From Bacteroidales bacterium M3 (lineage in GTDB: Bacteria; Bacteroidota; Bacteroidia; Bacteroidales; Muribaculaceae), in the NCBI GenBank assembly GCA_001689445.1, contig LUJN01000024.1, positions 1-25,834 on the forward strand: 25,834 nt of DNA, given 5' to 3'. Both the position numbers and the translations under genes were made by a program. Shown piece by piece: positions 7,093-15,604 of this stretch (positions within the stretch are counted from its first letter, which is position 1; each line of letters begins with the position of its first letter). A model generated the notes under the pieces. The model saw nothing but the letters and a program-made list of their open reading frames with translations. It ran no database searches and was not told the origin of the DNA.

Positions 7093-8679
7093 TTATTTGC
7101 CCGAGAGCAGGCGGTCATACCGCTTGGGGTCGTTGATGAGGTCGAGAGCCTCGCGGTAGACTGGGTTAAGCTCGTTTGCGACGCGGAAGTATGACCCGCT
7201 CTCATACAGGTCGCGGGCTATAAGAGCCTTGACTATCGTGCGCATATATGCCTCGCTGACGTTGTACTGGTCTTCGTTGTAGTCGACGCCCTCCTCCTTG
7301 CCGGTGTCTATCAGTCCCTGCATCATCGGGACGGTGGCCTCAAACTTGTCAATAAACTGTTTCTCGTCGGGATAGGCGGTCTTGAGGCTGTCGCGGTGGG
7401 CATCGACATAGCCGATGGCATAGCGGTTGAACGCCCCCTTGGCTACAAGGTCGCGGTAATAGGGGGTGAAAAAAGTCGTGTCTATGGGGACAAAACGGTC
7501 GGGGATGATGCCCCCGCCGCCGTAGACGGTGCGCCCGTTGCGCAGGGTCTTGTAGGCGAGGGAGCGGTCAATCTCGATGGAGTCGGCGTTCATCATCTCG
7601 CCGTGGTCAAACCGGTTGTAGATGTCCGATCGGTAGTCCTTGGCATCGCCCTTGGTGTAGGGCTTTTGGATGCATCGCCCGGCGGGGGTGTAGTAGCGCG
7701 ACACGGTGAGGCGTATCATCGAGCCGTCGGGGAATGGGAAGGGTCGCTGCACTAGACCTTTGCCGAAGGTACGTCGGCCGACTACGAGTCCACGGTCATT
7801 GTCCTGGAGAGCTCCTGCGAGAATCTCGGAGGCCGACGCCGAGTACTGGTTGGCCATCACCACCACGCGGCCGTCGCGCAGGTCGCCGCGCTCAGTGGCG
7901 TTGTAGGTGAACCGTGGCAGCCTCGGGGCCTCGGTGTAGACGATGAGGTCGCCCTTGTCGAGGAAACGCGATGCGAGCTGCTGGGCGGCCTCGAGATAGC
8001 CGCCGCCGTTGTCCTCCACGTCAATTATGAGGTTTTTCATACCCTCCTTGCGCAATTTCCTTACCGCCTCGTCAAACTCGGCGGGAGTCTCGGCGGCAAA
8101 CCGCGAGATGCGCACGTAGCCTGTGGTCGGGTCGGCCATATATGCCGCGTCGATGCTGTAGATGGGTATGTCATCGCGGATGATGCGGAATGTCAGCGGC
8201 TCTTTCTCCCCGCGCCGCACCACCTTGACCTCAACGGGCGTACCCTTGGGACCACGCAGGTGCTTCATGACGGTGGTGTTGGGCATCTTGACGCCGGCGA
8301 TCGCCGTGTCGTTGGCCATCGTGATGCGGTCGCCGGGGCGTATGCCCACGCGCTCCGACGGCCCTCCGGCGATGACCGAGAGGACGTAGAGGGTGTCCTG
8401 CATCATGTTGAACTGTATCCCGATGCCGGAGAAGTTGCCGTCGAGCGGCTCGGTGAGAGCCTTGGTCTCCTCGGGGGTGGAGTAGGATGAGTGGGGATCG
8501 AGGGTGGCTATCATCGCCTTGATGGCCTCCTCGACAACGTGGTCGGCATTGACGGTGTCAACGTAATAATTTTCGATGACCCCCTCGGCGAGACGCAGTT
8601 TCTGTGCCGGAGGCATAATCTGTGATACGGAAAACAGGGCGACTGCGCCCGCTATGATGCATGTGAGAAGTTGTTTCAT
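7093..8679 (-). CDS. S41 family C-terminal processing protease
   Basis: The 528-residue product is a periplasmic CtpA/Prc-type serine protease. It begins with a hydrophobic export segment (residues about 4-20). An N-terminal helical region (DPHSSY near 61-66) is followed by a PDZ domain (about 85-165, GIGIQFNMMQDTLYVLSV then GIRPGDRIT). The S41 core carries NQYSASASEI at 277-286 and TFGKG at 304-308. By spacing to Prc, the nucleophile is Ser282 and the general base Lys307. A helical tail of about 170 residues follows. Members of the family trim or degrade envelope proteins; the substrate here is unknown. It lies 39 bases after coaD and 24 before hflX. Confidence 0.93.
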   Translation of the reverse strand: MKQLLTCIIAGAVALFSVSQIMPPAQKLRLAEGVIENYYVDTVNADHVVEEAIKAMIATLDPHSSYSTPEETKALTEPLDGNFSGIGIQFNMMQDTLYVLSVIAGGPSERVGIRPGDRITMANDTAIAGVKMPNTTVMKHLRGPKGTPVEVKVVRRGEKEPLTFRIIRDDIPIYSIDAAYMADPTTGYVRISRFAAETPAEFDEAVRKLRKEGMKNLIIDVEDNGGGYLEAAQQLASRFLDKGDLIVYTEAPRLPRFTYNATERGDLRDGRVVVMANQYSASASEILAGALQDNDRGLVVGRRTFGKGLVQRPFPFPDGSMIRLTVSRYYTPAGRCIQKPYTKGDAKDYRSDIYNRFDHGEMMNADSIEIDRSLAYKTLRNGRTVYGGGGIIPDRFVPIDTTFFTPYYRDLVAKGAFNRYAIGYVDAHRDSLKTAYPDEKQFIDKFEATVPMMQGLIDTGKEEGVDYNEDQYNVSEAYMRTIVKALIARDLYESGSYFRVANELNPVYREALDLINDPKRYDRLLSGK

Positions 8680-8718
8680 TAACAGTCAGATGGATATATA
8701 CGGTTATGTATTGTTGTT

Positions 8719-9198
8719 TCAGTCGATAACGCGGGTCGTGGGCACATAGGGTGAGACATCATACCCGTTGTGCTCCAGGTCACGCACCATCGAGGAGCTG
8801 ATGTAGCTCAACTCGGGGAGCGTGTATAGTAGAACGGTCTCGATGCCCGAAATGTTCCGGTTGGCATAGGCCATGTTGCGCTCATACTCGTAGTCGGCGA
8901 CCGTGCGCACCCCGCGCAGGATAAAGTCGGCACCCACTTCGCGGGCTATCTCGACGGTAAGGCCCGTGTAGCTGATGACCGAGACGCGCGACTCCCCTTC
9001 CATCAGCCCGCGTATCTGGGCGAGGCGCGCCTCCAGTGTATGGTAGCACCGCTTGGCGTCGTTGACGCCTATGGCTATGACGATGTGGTCAAACAGCGCG
9101 AGACCTCTCTCCACGATGGAGAGGTGTCCTGTGGTGAACGGGTCAAACGACCCGGGGTATATGGCGACACGTTGGCGCTCATGAGATTTGTGAGTCAT
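8719..9198 (-). CDS. coaD: Phosphopantetheine adenylyltransferase
   Basis: Transfers AMP from ATP to 4'-phosphopantetheine, the penultimate step of coenzyme A synthesis, in the cytoplasm. The 159-residue product has the nucleotidyltransferase start YPGSFDPFTTGH (residues about 14-25, with the HxGH-type TTGH) and the C-terminal ISSSMVR motif that binds ATP phosphates. Length is normal for CoaD. I chose the ATG at 9198; a TTG two codons upstream is in frame but needless. The gene overlaps the end of parE by 20 bases, which implies translational coupling. The basic leader MTHKSHERQR before the first strand is slightly longer than usual. Confidence 0.95.
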   Translation of the reverse strand: MTHKSHERQRVAIYPGSFDPFTTGHLSIVERGLALFDHIVIAIGVNDAKRCYHTLEARLAQIRGLMEGESRVSVISYTGLTVEIAREVGADFILRGVRTVADYEYERNMAYANRNISGIETVLLYTLPELSYISSSMVRDLEHNGYDVSPYVPTTRVID

Positions 9199-11161
9199 CT
9201 TCAACTACAAGATTTTCGATTATGAAGTTCTGTCGGTCGACAGTGTTCTTGCCCATGTAAAATTCGAGCAGCTCGGCCACAGCGTCCTCCTTGCGCAAGG
9301 TCACGCGGTCTACTCTCATGTCCGGTCCTATGAAGTCGCGGAATTCCTCGGGCGAAATCTCGCCGAGACCCTTGAATCGCGTTATCTCGGCATTCGCCCC
9401 GAGACGCTCGATGGCAGCTATGCGCTCCTCGTCGGTGTAGCAATAGTATGTGTCCTCGGGAATGCCTGTGCGCCCTTTGCGCGATGAGCCGGCGCGTTTT
9501 GTGGTCTTCTTGTTGCGCACGCGGAACAGCGGGGTCTCCAGTACGTAGACATGACCTTTCTTGATGAGGTCGGGGAAAAACTGGAGGAAGAATGTCAGCA
9601 GCAGCAGGCGTATGTGCATCCCGTCGACATCGGCGTCGGTGGCGATGATGACGTTGTTGTAGCGTAGTCCGTCGATGCCCTCCTCGATGTTGAGCGCGGC
9701 CTGGAGGAGGTTGAACTCCTCGTTCTCATAGACTACTTTTTGCGTTAACCCATAGGTGTTGAGCGGCTTGCCGCGCAGGGAGAAGACCGCCTGCGTCTCC
9801 ACGTTGCGTATCTTGGTGATGGAGCCTGCTGCCGAGTCTCCCTCGGTGAGGAAGATGGACGAGGCGCGTTTCTTGTCCTCGTCACCCTTGGGGTCGTTGA
9901 GGTGGATGCGGCAGTCAAGGAGCTTCTTGTTATGGAGGTTGACTTTCTTGGCACGCTCGCGGGCGAGCTTGGTGATGCCGGCCATCGACTTGCGCTCGCG
10001 CTCGCTGTCCTGTATTTTCTTGAGGATGATGTCGGCGACCTCAAGGTTCTTGTGCAGGTAGTTGTCAAGCTCTTTCTTGATGAAGTCGCCGATAAACTTT
10101 GCGACAGTAGGCCCGTCGGGCCCCATGTCGCGCGAGCCGAGCTTGGTTTTGGTCTGCGACTCGAAGACAGGCTCCTGCACCTTGATGGAGATGGCGGCGA
10201 CGATGCCGTTGCGTATGTCGGAGTACTCGAAGTTGCGTCCGAAATAGTCCTTGATGGTGCGCGAGATAGCCTCCTTGAAGGCCGTGAGGTGGGTTCCGCC
10301 CTGGGTGGTGTGCTGCCCGTTGACAAACGAGTAGTACTCCTCGCCGTACTGGTTGGTGTGGGTCAGCACGACCTCGATGTCATCCCCTTTCAAGTGTATT
10401 ATTGGGTAGAGGGGGTCGGTGGTAAGGTTCTCCTTGAGTAGGTCGACAAGTCCGTTGCGCGAGTAGAACCGTTTGCCGTTGAATATGATTGCGAGGCCGG
10501 TGTTGAGGAACGTGTAATTCTTTATCATCGGGATGATAAACTCCTCGCGGTAGCGGTAGTCGCGGAATATCGTGGGGTCGGGGGTGAACCGCACGAGCGT
10601 GCCCGACGGTTGGTCGGAGGGTATGATGTCCCCCTCGGCGACAATCTCGCCGCAGGAGTAGTCGACGCTCTTGCTGTGTCCCTCGCGTGCGCTTTCTATG
10701 AAGAAGTCGGTCGACAGGGCGTTGACGGCCTTGATGCCGACACCGTTAAGCCCTACCGATTTCTTGAATGCGGCCGAGTCGTACTTGGCACCGGTATTCA
10801 TCTTGGATGACACGTCAACCAGTTTCTCCAAGGGTATGCCGCGTCCGTAGTCGCGCACCGACACCGAGGTGTCATCGACGTTGACCACGACCTGCTTGCC
10901 GCACCCCATCATGTACTCGTCGATGGTGTTATCCATCACCTCCTTCAACAGCACATAGATGCCGTCGTCGGAGTTGGTGCCGTCGCCGAGCTTGCCGATG
11001 TACATGCCGGGACGACGCCTTATGTGCTCTTTCCAGTCGAGCGTGACGATGGTCTCGGCCCCGTAGCTGGCCGTCACTTCGGCAGAGGCGGTTTCAGCTT
11101 CCGTAGGGGGGGTGTTGTCATCGATGGGGTCAACGGGGAGTGTGGGGTCTTCTGCGGTCAT
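9179..11161 (-). CDS. parE: DNA topoisomerase IV subunit B
   Basis: ATPase subunit of the type II topoisomerase that decatenates daughter chromosomes; its ParC partner is not in the window. The 660-residue product has the GHKL ATPase site (E74 and N78 in KEVMDNTIDEY, GRGIP at 106-110, and the Gly loop near 137-142). It also has the QTKTKLGS motif carrying the ATP-contacting lysine at 336-343, and the TOPRIM metal residues in LTEGDSAAGS (Glu440) and DADVDG (509-514). The first 36 residues are acidic and low-complexity and seem an added tail ahead of the conserved TLDWKEHIRRRPGMYIG. I prefer ParE over GyrB because of the HIRRRPGMYIGKLGDG form, the length without a GyrB insertion, and the coaD / S41 neighbourhood. 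First gene of the five-gene operon. Confidence 0.93.
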   Translation of the reverse strand: MTAEDPTLPVDPIDDNTPPTEAETASAEVTASYGAETIVTLDWKEHIRRRPGMYIGKLGDGTNSDDGIYVLLKEVMDNTIDEYMMGCGKQVVVNVDDTSVSVRDYGRGIPLEKLVDVSSKMNTGAKYDSAAFKKSVGLNGVGIKAVNALSTDFFIESAREGHSKSVDYSCGEIVAEGDIIPSDQPSGTLVRFTPDPTIFRDYRYREEFIIPMIKNYTFLNTGLAIIFNGKRFYSRNGLVDLLKENLTTDPLYPIIHLKGDDIEVVLTHTNQYGEEYYSFVNGQHTTQGGTHLTAFKEAISRTIKDYFGRNFEYSDIRNGIVAAISIKVQEPVFESQTKTKLGSRDMGPDGPTVAKFIGDFIKKELDNYLHKNLEVADIILKKIQDSERERKSMAGITKLARERAKKVNLHNKKLLDCRIHLNDPKGDEDKKRASSIFLTEGDSAAGSITKIRNVETQAVFSLRGKPLNTYGLTQKVVYENEEFNLLQAALNIEEGIDGLRYNNVIIATDADVDGMHIRLLLLTFFLQFFPDLIKKGHVYVLETPLFRVRNKKTTKRAGSSRKGRTGIPEDTYYCYTDEERIAAIERLGANAEITRFKGLGEISPEEFRDFIGPDMRVDRVTLRKEDAVAELLEFYMGKNTVDRQNFIIENLVVEDDSQIS

Positions 11162-11202
11162 GGCTTATGGTTGTGATGGGTGCAATCCTATTAAGATAGA
11201 GG

Positions 11203-11233
11203 CAAATTTAGCAAAAATTCGCCGTACGACAAA
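11203..11233 (-). promoter_or_regulatory. Consensus Bacteroidetes promoter for the parE operon
   Basis: On the minus strand, TTTG (11233-11230) is followed by 19 bases and TAAATTTG (11210-11203), a full match to the TTTG / TAnnTTTG consensus. The leader to the parE ATG would be about 35 bases. Confidence 0.8.
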
Positions 11234-11248
11234 ATTTGCCGATATTGA

Positions 11249-12451
11249 TTATGTCTGTGATGTCATCTTCCTGGCGAGTTCAAAGAATCGGTCGGCTGTT
11301 TTCTGTGGGTCATGGGTTAGAAGGACTCGTTGTCGCCCTGCCGATGCTATTTTCTCGTATTTGTCATGGGCGGCCAATATATCTTCGAGTGTTGAGCGTA
11401 GGGAAGCTGGGGTGTCATACCGCACTGCCGACACGCCATCCTCGATGTCGATATTTTCAAGGGCTATATCTGTGCCTATGGTGAGAAGACCGTTTGAAAG
11501 CGTGTCGAGTGTCTTTCCTTTTGTCCCCGAACCTACCGATATAGGCAATATCGCTATGTCATGGCCTATCAGTTCAGTGGCAAAGGAGTCGACATATTCT
11601 ATCGTTTTGGCCTCGTATCCCAGCCTTGTCAGGTCTGTCGCCAATTCGTCCCATCCTTTCCCGAGGAATGATATTGAATATGCCTGCGTGAGGAGGGGAA
11701 ACGCATTGAACGCCTGTCTTATAATCATTTCTTGGTTTCCTGTATAGACGTTATTGGGGGCAGGGATGATAATTCTGAGTTTGCGGCGTGAAAGATCAAT
11801 TTTTTTTCTTGCCCCGAGGTTGTCGTAATGGGGATGGGGTATGAATGTGGCCTGCAACTGTGGATTGACATCAATGAGGGCTTTGCGGTCAATCTCCCCG
11901 ACGAGATGATAGTGGATGTGGGGCGATGTCGGCAATGCCTTTTCCAGTCGTAGATACTGTTTCCATCGTAGGAATCTTCCGACTTTTCGTAGTAGTCCGG
12001 GCTGTCGGGAAAAGCGGCGGTAGCATAGGCTGTATGAGTCAGGCCCGGTCACTATGACGGGTTTGTCGGGGAAGATGGTTGCAATATGCGACAAGTCAAG
12101 CATGTAGATCCAGATGAGGTCGGGATTGTATTCCCTTATCTTTCGGATATATTTGTCGTCAAGAGGGGTGAAATTATGACGATAGGGGTATCTTTCAAAC
12201 ACTTGCCGTAGGCGGCCAATTGGAGAGTGGGCTTGTCTCAGCTTGTTCGGTATACCCATATCTGTCAATGACACGGACAGCTCACGACCAGTTTTTCCCT
12301 GTTGGGCGGCAGGCACCTCGTTATAGTTGAATGTCCATATTTTTATGTCGGTGTCACTATCCCTATGACGGATTATATAATAGGGAAGTGCTGACGGGGA
12401 GTTGAAGTTGTAGTATGTCGGAGTATAGAATGTAATGAGGGCTATTTTCAT
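11249..12451 (-). CDS. Glycosyltransferase, GT-B fold, GT4-like
   Basis: The 400-residue product looks like a retaining GT4-type glycosyltransferase. The N-terminal half begins MKIALITFYTPTYYN and contains a first Rossmann-like domain (DLIWIYMLDLSHI, PVIVTGPDSY). The C-terminal half has a second Rossmann domain, with LRIIIPAPNNVYTGNQEM and the donor-site stretch ILPISVGSGTKGKTLDTLSNGLLTIGT, where glycine-rich loop and Thr-Lys-Gly-Lys replace the common EGFG motif. No signal peptide or membrane segment is visible. The gene is somewhat richer in A and T than parE below it, consistent with the mobility of surface-glycan genes. It diverges from the glycosyltransferase gene at 12525. Donor and acceptor sugars cannot be read from the sequence. 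Confidence 0.85.
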   Translation of the reverse strand: MKIALITFYTPTYYNFNSPSALPYYIIRHRDSDTDIKIWTFNYNEVPAAQQGKTGRELSVSLTDMGIPNKLRQAHSPIGRLRQVFERYPYRHNFTPLDDKYIRKIREYNPDLIWIYMLDLSHIATIFPDKPVIVTGPDSYSLCYRRFSRQPGLLRKVGRFLRWKQYLRLEKALPTSPHIHYHLVGEIDRKALIDVNPQLQATFIPHPHYDNLGARKKIDLSRRKLRIIIPAPNNVYTGNQEMIIRQAFNAFPLLTQAYSISFLGKGWDELATDLTRLGYEAKTIEYVDSFATELIGHDIAILPISVGSGTKGKTLDTLSNGLLTIGTDIALENIDIEDGVSAVRYDTPASLRSTLEDILAAHDKYEKIASAGRQRVLLTHDPQKTADRFFELARKMTSQT

Positions 12452-12471
12452 CGTGATGTATTCGGTTAAGG

Positions 12472-12508
12472 CAAATATAGTGAATATTCTTTGTTTTCAT
12501 TATCTTTG
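12472..12508. promoter_or_regulatory. Divergent promoter region between two glycosyltransferase genes
   Basis: Two perfect -7 boxes face away from each other. TATATTTG on the minus strand (12479-12472) serves the 11249-12451 gene, and TATCTTTG on the plus strand (12501-12508) serves the gene starting at 12525. Neither has a clear TTTG at the right spacing, so both may depend on an activator. Only 21 bases separate the two boxes. Confidence 0.55.
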
Positions 12509-12524
12509 TAGATATAAAAAGAGT

Positions 12525-13685
12525 ATGGCTCATACTATTTGCTATAATCGGGATTGCAGCCTGTCGCCACTGAGGATTCTGTTGATGGGCGACGCGAGCA
12601 ACTACCACAGGACACTGGCCTGCGGCCTGCGGTCGCTGGGGCATGAGGTGACGGTGGCCTCGGCCGGGTCGGGGTGGATGCGCACCGGTCGTGACATCGA
12701 CCTGTCGCGGCCATGCGGCGGCAAGCTGGGCGGAGCGTTGCTGTGGGCTAAGGTGCGGCGGCTGTTGCCGCGCCTGTCGGGTTATGACGTGGTGCAGATT
12801 GTAAGTCCTAATTTCCTTGAACTTCGGCCACATAGGATAAGGGGTGTGTTTGATGAGCTACGGGCACGTAATGGTGCGGTGTTTCTTACGGCACTCGGCA
12901 ATGATTCCCGCTATGTGGAGTTTGCGGGCGACCCGTCGCGGCTGCGTTACAGCGAGTGGCAGGTTGGAGGAGCGCCGACCCATCATGCCGTAGAGGCGTC
13001 ACAGACGCGACGTGAGTGGCTGGGAGAGGAGTTGAGGTTGCATGACAATTACATATATTCCAATATCGACGGTATCGGAACGGCTCTGTATGAGTATCAT
13101 GCCTGTTGCAGGGAGATGAGGGATGCCCCCGACCTGCAATATTGCGGCATTCCTGTTGACACGGCCACGGTAGAGCGGGCATGTTGCCTCGAAGTCCCCG
13201 GCAAGGTGAGGATTTTCGTCGGCGTGCAGCGCGGGCGCATGGCCGAAAAGGGCACTGACCGGATGCTTGCTGCGGCACAGGAAGTCGTCGCACGTCATCC
13301 TGACAAGGCGGAACTTGTGGTTGTGGAGAACAGGCCCTATGACGAATACATAGCCTTGATGACATCGAGTCACGTGATGCTCGACCAGCTATATTCCTAT
13401 ACCCCCGCTACAAATGCGCTGCTTGCGATGGCGCGTGGCATGACTGTGTTAAGCGGTGCGGAGCCTGAATATTACGATTTTATCGGCGAGCATGAAAATC
13501 ATCCGATAGTCAACGCCCTTCCCGATGACGAGGCCTTGCGCCGGCAGATTGAGGAAGTGGTCATGCATCCCGATAGGCTTCCACAGACAGGGACGAAAGG
13601 ACGCGAATTTGTGATGAAGCATAATGACAGCCAGGTGGTGGCTAAGAGATTTCTGGAATTATGGCAGCGAAACTTGAAGTGCTGA
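12525..13685 (+). CDS. Glycosyltransferase, GT-B fold
   Basis: The 386-residue product has an N-terminal glycosyltransferase-like start (LRILLMGDASNYHRTLACGLRSLGHEVTVAS). Later comes KVRIFVGVQRGRMAEKGTDRMLAAAQEV, typical of the second domain of GT4/GT1 enzymes. Near the C-terminus is a donor-site region with TPATNALLAMARGMTVLSG followed by an acidic GAEPEYYDF. I chose the ATG at 12525. A longer frame from 12435 would overlap the start of the divergent gene and would begin upstream of the -7 box at 12501. It overlaps the next gene by 25 bases, so the two are translated from one message. The substrate is unknown. Confidence 0.8.
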   Translation: MAHTICYNRDCSLSPLRILLMGDASNYHRTLACGLRSLGHEVTVASAGSGWMRTGRDIDLSRPCGGKLGGALLWAKVRRLLPRLSGYDVVQIVSPNFLELRPHRIRGVFDELRARNGAVFLTALGNDSRYVEFAGDPSRLRYSEWQVGGAPTHHAVEASQTRREWLGEELRLHDNYIYSNIDGIGTALYEYHACCREMRDAPDLQYCGIPVDTATVERACCLEVPGKVRIFVGVQRGRMAEKGTDRMLAAAQEVVARHPDKAELVVVENRPYDEYIALMTSSHVMLDQLYSYTPATNALLAMARGMTVLSGAEPEYYDFIGEHENHPIVNALPDDEALRRQIEEVVMHPDRLPQTGTKGREFVMKHNDSQVVAKRFLELWQRNLKC

Positions 13686-14497
13686 TATGTACATTCGGCA
13701 AGGATGGACTCGACCGTGTGGCGGCTATGGGATTGCCGAGGGTAGATGGCGTGGGCTATCTTGTGTCGTGGCAGAAGGGAACGCGGGAGGTGAGCGTCGG
13801 CCGTCCGCAAGGGCTTATGCGTGATGACGTGAAGGTGTATGTCTCCCCGACAGTAGGGTTGAGCCGCAACCGCAATGCCGCTCTCGCACATGCCACAGGC
13901 GACATATGTCTTGTCGCCGATGATGATCTGCGCTACACCGACGCCGGACTGCGTGCGGTGATGGACGCCTTTGACCGCCGGCCTGATATGGATGTGGCGG
14001 CTTTCATGTATGAGAGCGACGGCGACACCAAGGAATATCCCCGTCAGGAGTGTGACCTGACGCGCCATATTCCCAAGGGATGGTTTCTTACCTCGTTTGA
14101 GTTGGCTTTCCGTCGCGGCAGCATCGGCCCGTTGAGGTGGAATGAGCTGTTGGGCATTGGTGCGCCGGTGCTTTCGGCCGGGGAGGAGGAGTTGCTGTTG
14201 TGGCAGATGAGGCGGCACGGACTACGCTGCCGTTTCATTCCCGAGACAATAGCCGTGCACGACGGCCCGACCACAGGCTTTCGCCGTGTCGCCGAGCCGT
14301 CGGTGCTTATGTCGAAGGGGGCCGTGTGGCGCGTGACGCATCCTTATACCGCTCCGTTGCGCATCATCCTCAACGCATGGAGGGAGCGACGCGCCGGACG
14401 CATGTCGTTTGTTCACGCCCTAAGGCACGTGACGAAAGGATATGCGTACGCCATGCGCAATCTTGATTCCCAAGGCAATCCGCGCGTCACCACATAG
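13661..14497 (+). CDS. Family 2 glycosyltransferase
   Basis: The 278-residue product is a GT-A fold enzyme. It starts with the beta strand LEVLICTF. It then has GLSRNRNAAL at 66-75, the usual GT2 helix after the nucleotide pocket, and VADDDLRY with the metal-binding DDD at 87-89. Further on, a GEEELLLWQMRRHGLRCRFIPE segment corresponds to the acceptor-side ED motif. No transmembrane helix is visible, so it is likely soluble or peripheral. It overlaps the upstream glycosyltransferase by 25 bases. Its stop at 14495-14497 overlaps the convergent hydrolase gene by 11 bases. The pair probably adds successive sugars to one glycan, which is inference from the operon. Confidence 0.88.
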   Translation: MAAKLEVLICTFGKDGLDRVAAMGLPRVDGVGYLVSWQKGTREVSVGRPQGLMRDDVKVYVSPTVGLSRNRNAALAHATGDICLVADDDLRYTDAGLRAVMDAFDRRPDMDVAAFMYESDGDTKEYPRQECDLTRHIPKGWFLTSFELAFRRGSIGPLRWNELLGIGAPVLSAGEEELLLWQMRRHGLRCRFIPETIAVHDGPTTGFRRVAEPSVLMSKGAVWRVTHPYTAPLRIILNAWRERRAGRMSFVHALRHVTKGYAYAMRNLDSQGNPRVTT

Positions 14498-15536
14498 GGG
14501 TGAACGGCTGGGACTGCTTAAGTTTGTCGTTGACGCAGCCATGAAAATGGGATGACTTGGAGGTGTCAAGTTTGAGCACCGGCGCGCCGGGGTAGAGGTC
14601 GAGTCGGCGCAGGTCGATGTTGAACATGTCGCGGTCGGCTGCAAATTTGAAGTGGTACACGCAATTTTTTGTGTCGGCGATGCTTGTCCACTGTGTCGAC
14701 GACAGGTTGGGCTCACCCTCGATTTCATACCCTAATGGCACCGCAACGTTGCTCATTATTGACGCTACCTCTGCCACGCCATTGTCGGCGTCGATGGCGG
14801 TAGGGAGATGGTGCACAAAATATGATGCGCGGACAAAGCGATCGGCTGAGCGTACAGTCCCGGGGAGCATGTTTTTGCCTCCGACCTGTTGCCAGTATTT
14901 GTTGATGGCGAGCATGTCGGCAAAGGGCGGGTCGTTGGTCAGCACCTGGTATTCACGTGACATGTACATGTCGAGATGCCCGTTTTGGTACTCCATGACG
15001 AGCGTCATGCCCGAGGGATCGGTGAGTGCCCAATGGAGCATGGTGGCGGTTCCGCCGTCAAATGTCTTGCCGAAAATGGCAAACTCGTTGTTGTCGAGCC
15101 ATAGGCGTGCCTCGGCTACAGTCGCAAAGTTGTCGAGGAAATAGCTTACGAGCGTGGCGAGGCTCATGATGGGCATGTTGCCGTCGCCGGTCGCCTCCTT
15201 ATAGACACTCTCCTTGCAGAAAAGCCCGTTCATCACGAGTCCTTTCTCGTTCATTCCCTCCGTGACGCCGCCGTCATATCCGACGGCGAGTACCGAGCCG
15301 TATTTTGATACCCACTTCAGCATAGGGCCGTCGGGCATACTCTGCCTCTCCATGCCACGGGGATAGACATAGAGGTCGGTGGGGATTGGGGTACGCCAGT
15401 CAAGTGTCCGGCCAACTATTGTGAGTTCGTTGTCGCCCAACAGCACCACGCGTGAGCAGGCATGGCTCCTGGCGGGGACAAATGTTGCCGCAGCCATCAT
15501 GGCAAGCGGCAGGAACAGGGTGTGGAAAAGTTTCAT
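14487..15536 (-). CDS. Choloylglycine hydrolase family enzyme (linear amide hydrolase)
   Basis: The 349-residue product is an Ntn hydrolase of the bile salt hydrolase / penicillin V acylase family. A signal peptide (residues 1-26, ending RSHA) is followed directly by Cys27, which would be the N-terminal nucleophile once cleaved. Other family residues are Arg43 and Asp46 in GRTLDW, the MNEKGL segment near 95-100, Asn201 in TNDPP, and arginines near 229-233. A periplasmic location is expected. Whether it acts on conjugated bile salts, N-acyl lactones or penicillin V cannot be decided by eye. It follows the TlpA-like gene with a 68-base gap, most of which is a hairpin abutting the ATG, and has no promoter of its own that I can see. 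Its end overlaps the convergent GT2 gene by 11 bases. Confidence 0.88.
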   Translation of the reverse strand: MKLFHTLFLPLAMMAAATFVPARSHACSRVVLLGDNELTIVGRTLDWRTPIPTDLYVYPRGMERQSMPDGPMLKWVSKYGSVLAVGYDGGVTEGMNEKGLVMNGLFCKESVYKEATGDGNMPIMSLATLVSYFLDNFATVAEARLWLDNNEFAIFGKTFDGGTATMLHWALTDPSGMTLVMEYQNGHLDMYMSREYQVLTNDPPFADMLAINKYWQQVGGKNMLPGTVRSADRFVRASYFVHHLPTAIDADNGVAEVASIMSNVAVPLGYEIEGEPNLSSTQWTSIADTKNCVYHFKFAADRDMFNIDLRRLDLYPGAPVLKLDTSKSSHFHGCVNDKLKQSQPFTPMW

Positions 15537-15579
15537 CGGGGTTATTGCGTTATGTGATTACTATAACGTAATAACCCCG
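15537..15579 (-). promoter_or_regulatory. 17-bp hairpin abutting the hydrolase start codon
   Basis: The arms at 15537-15553 and 15563-15579 are complementary at 16 of 17 positions, with a 9-base loop. On the minus strand the hairpin ends at the base just before the ATG at 15536. No U-run follows, so it is not a classic terminator. It could control translation of the hydrolase or stabilise the upstream message. Confidence 0.75.
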
Positions 15580-15604
15580 ACGTGGGCGGTAAGGTTCGGT
15601 CTTC

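Noticed and set aside
11112..11747. 211-codon open frame on the plus strand
   Set aside because: It crosses the parE promoter and is antisense to the glycosyltransferase gene; composition is that of a shadow frame.
15537..15579. The hairpin as a simple rho-independent terminator of the TlpA-like gene
   Set aside because: No U-run follows; the stem is directly followed by the ATG of the hydrolase.
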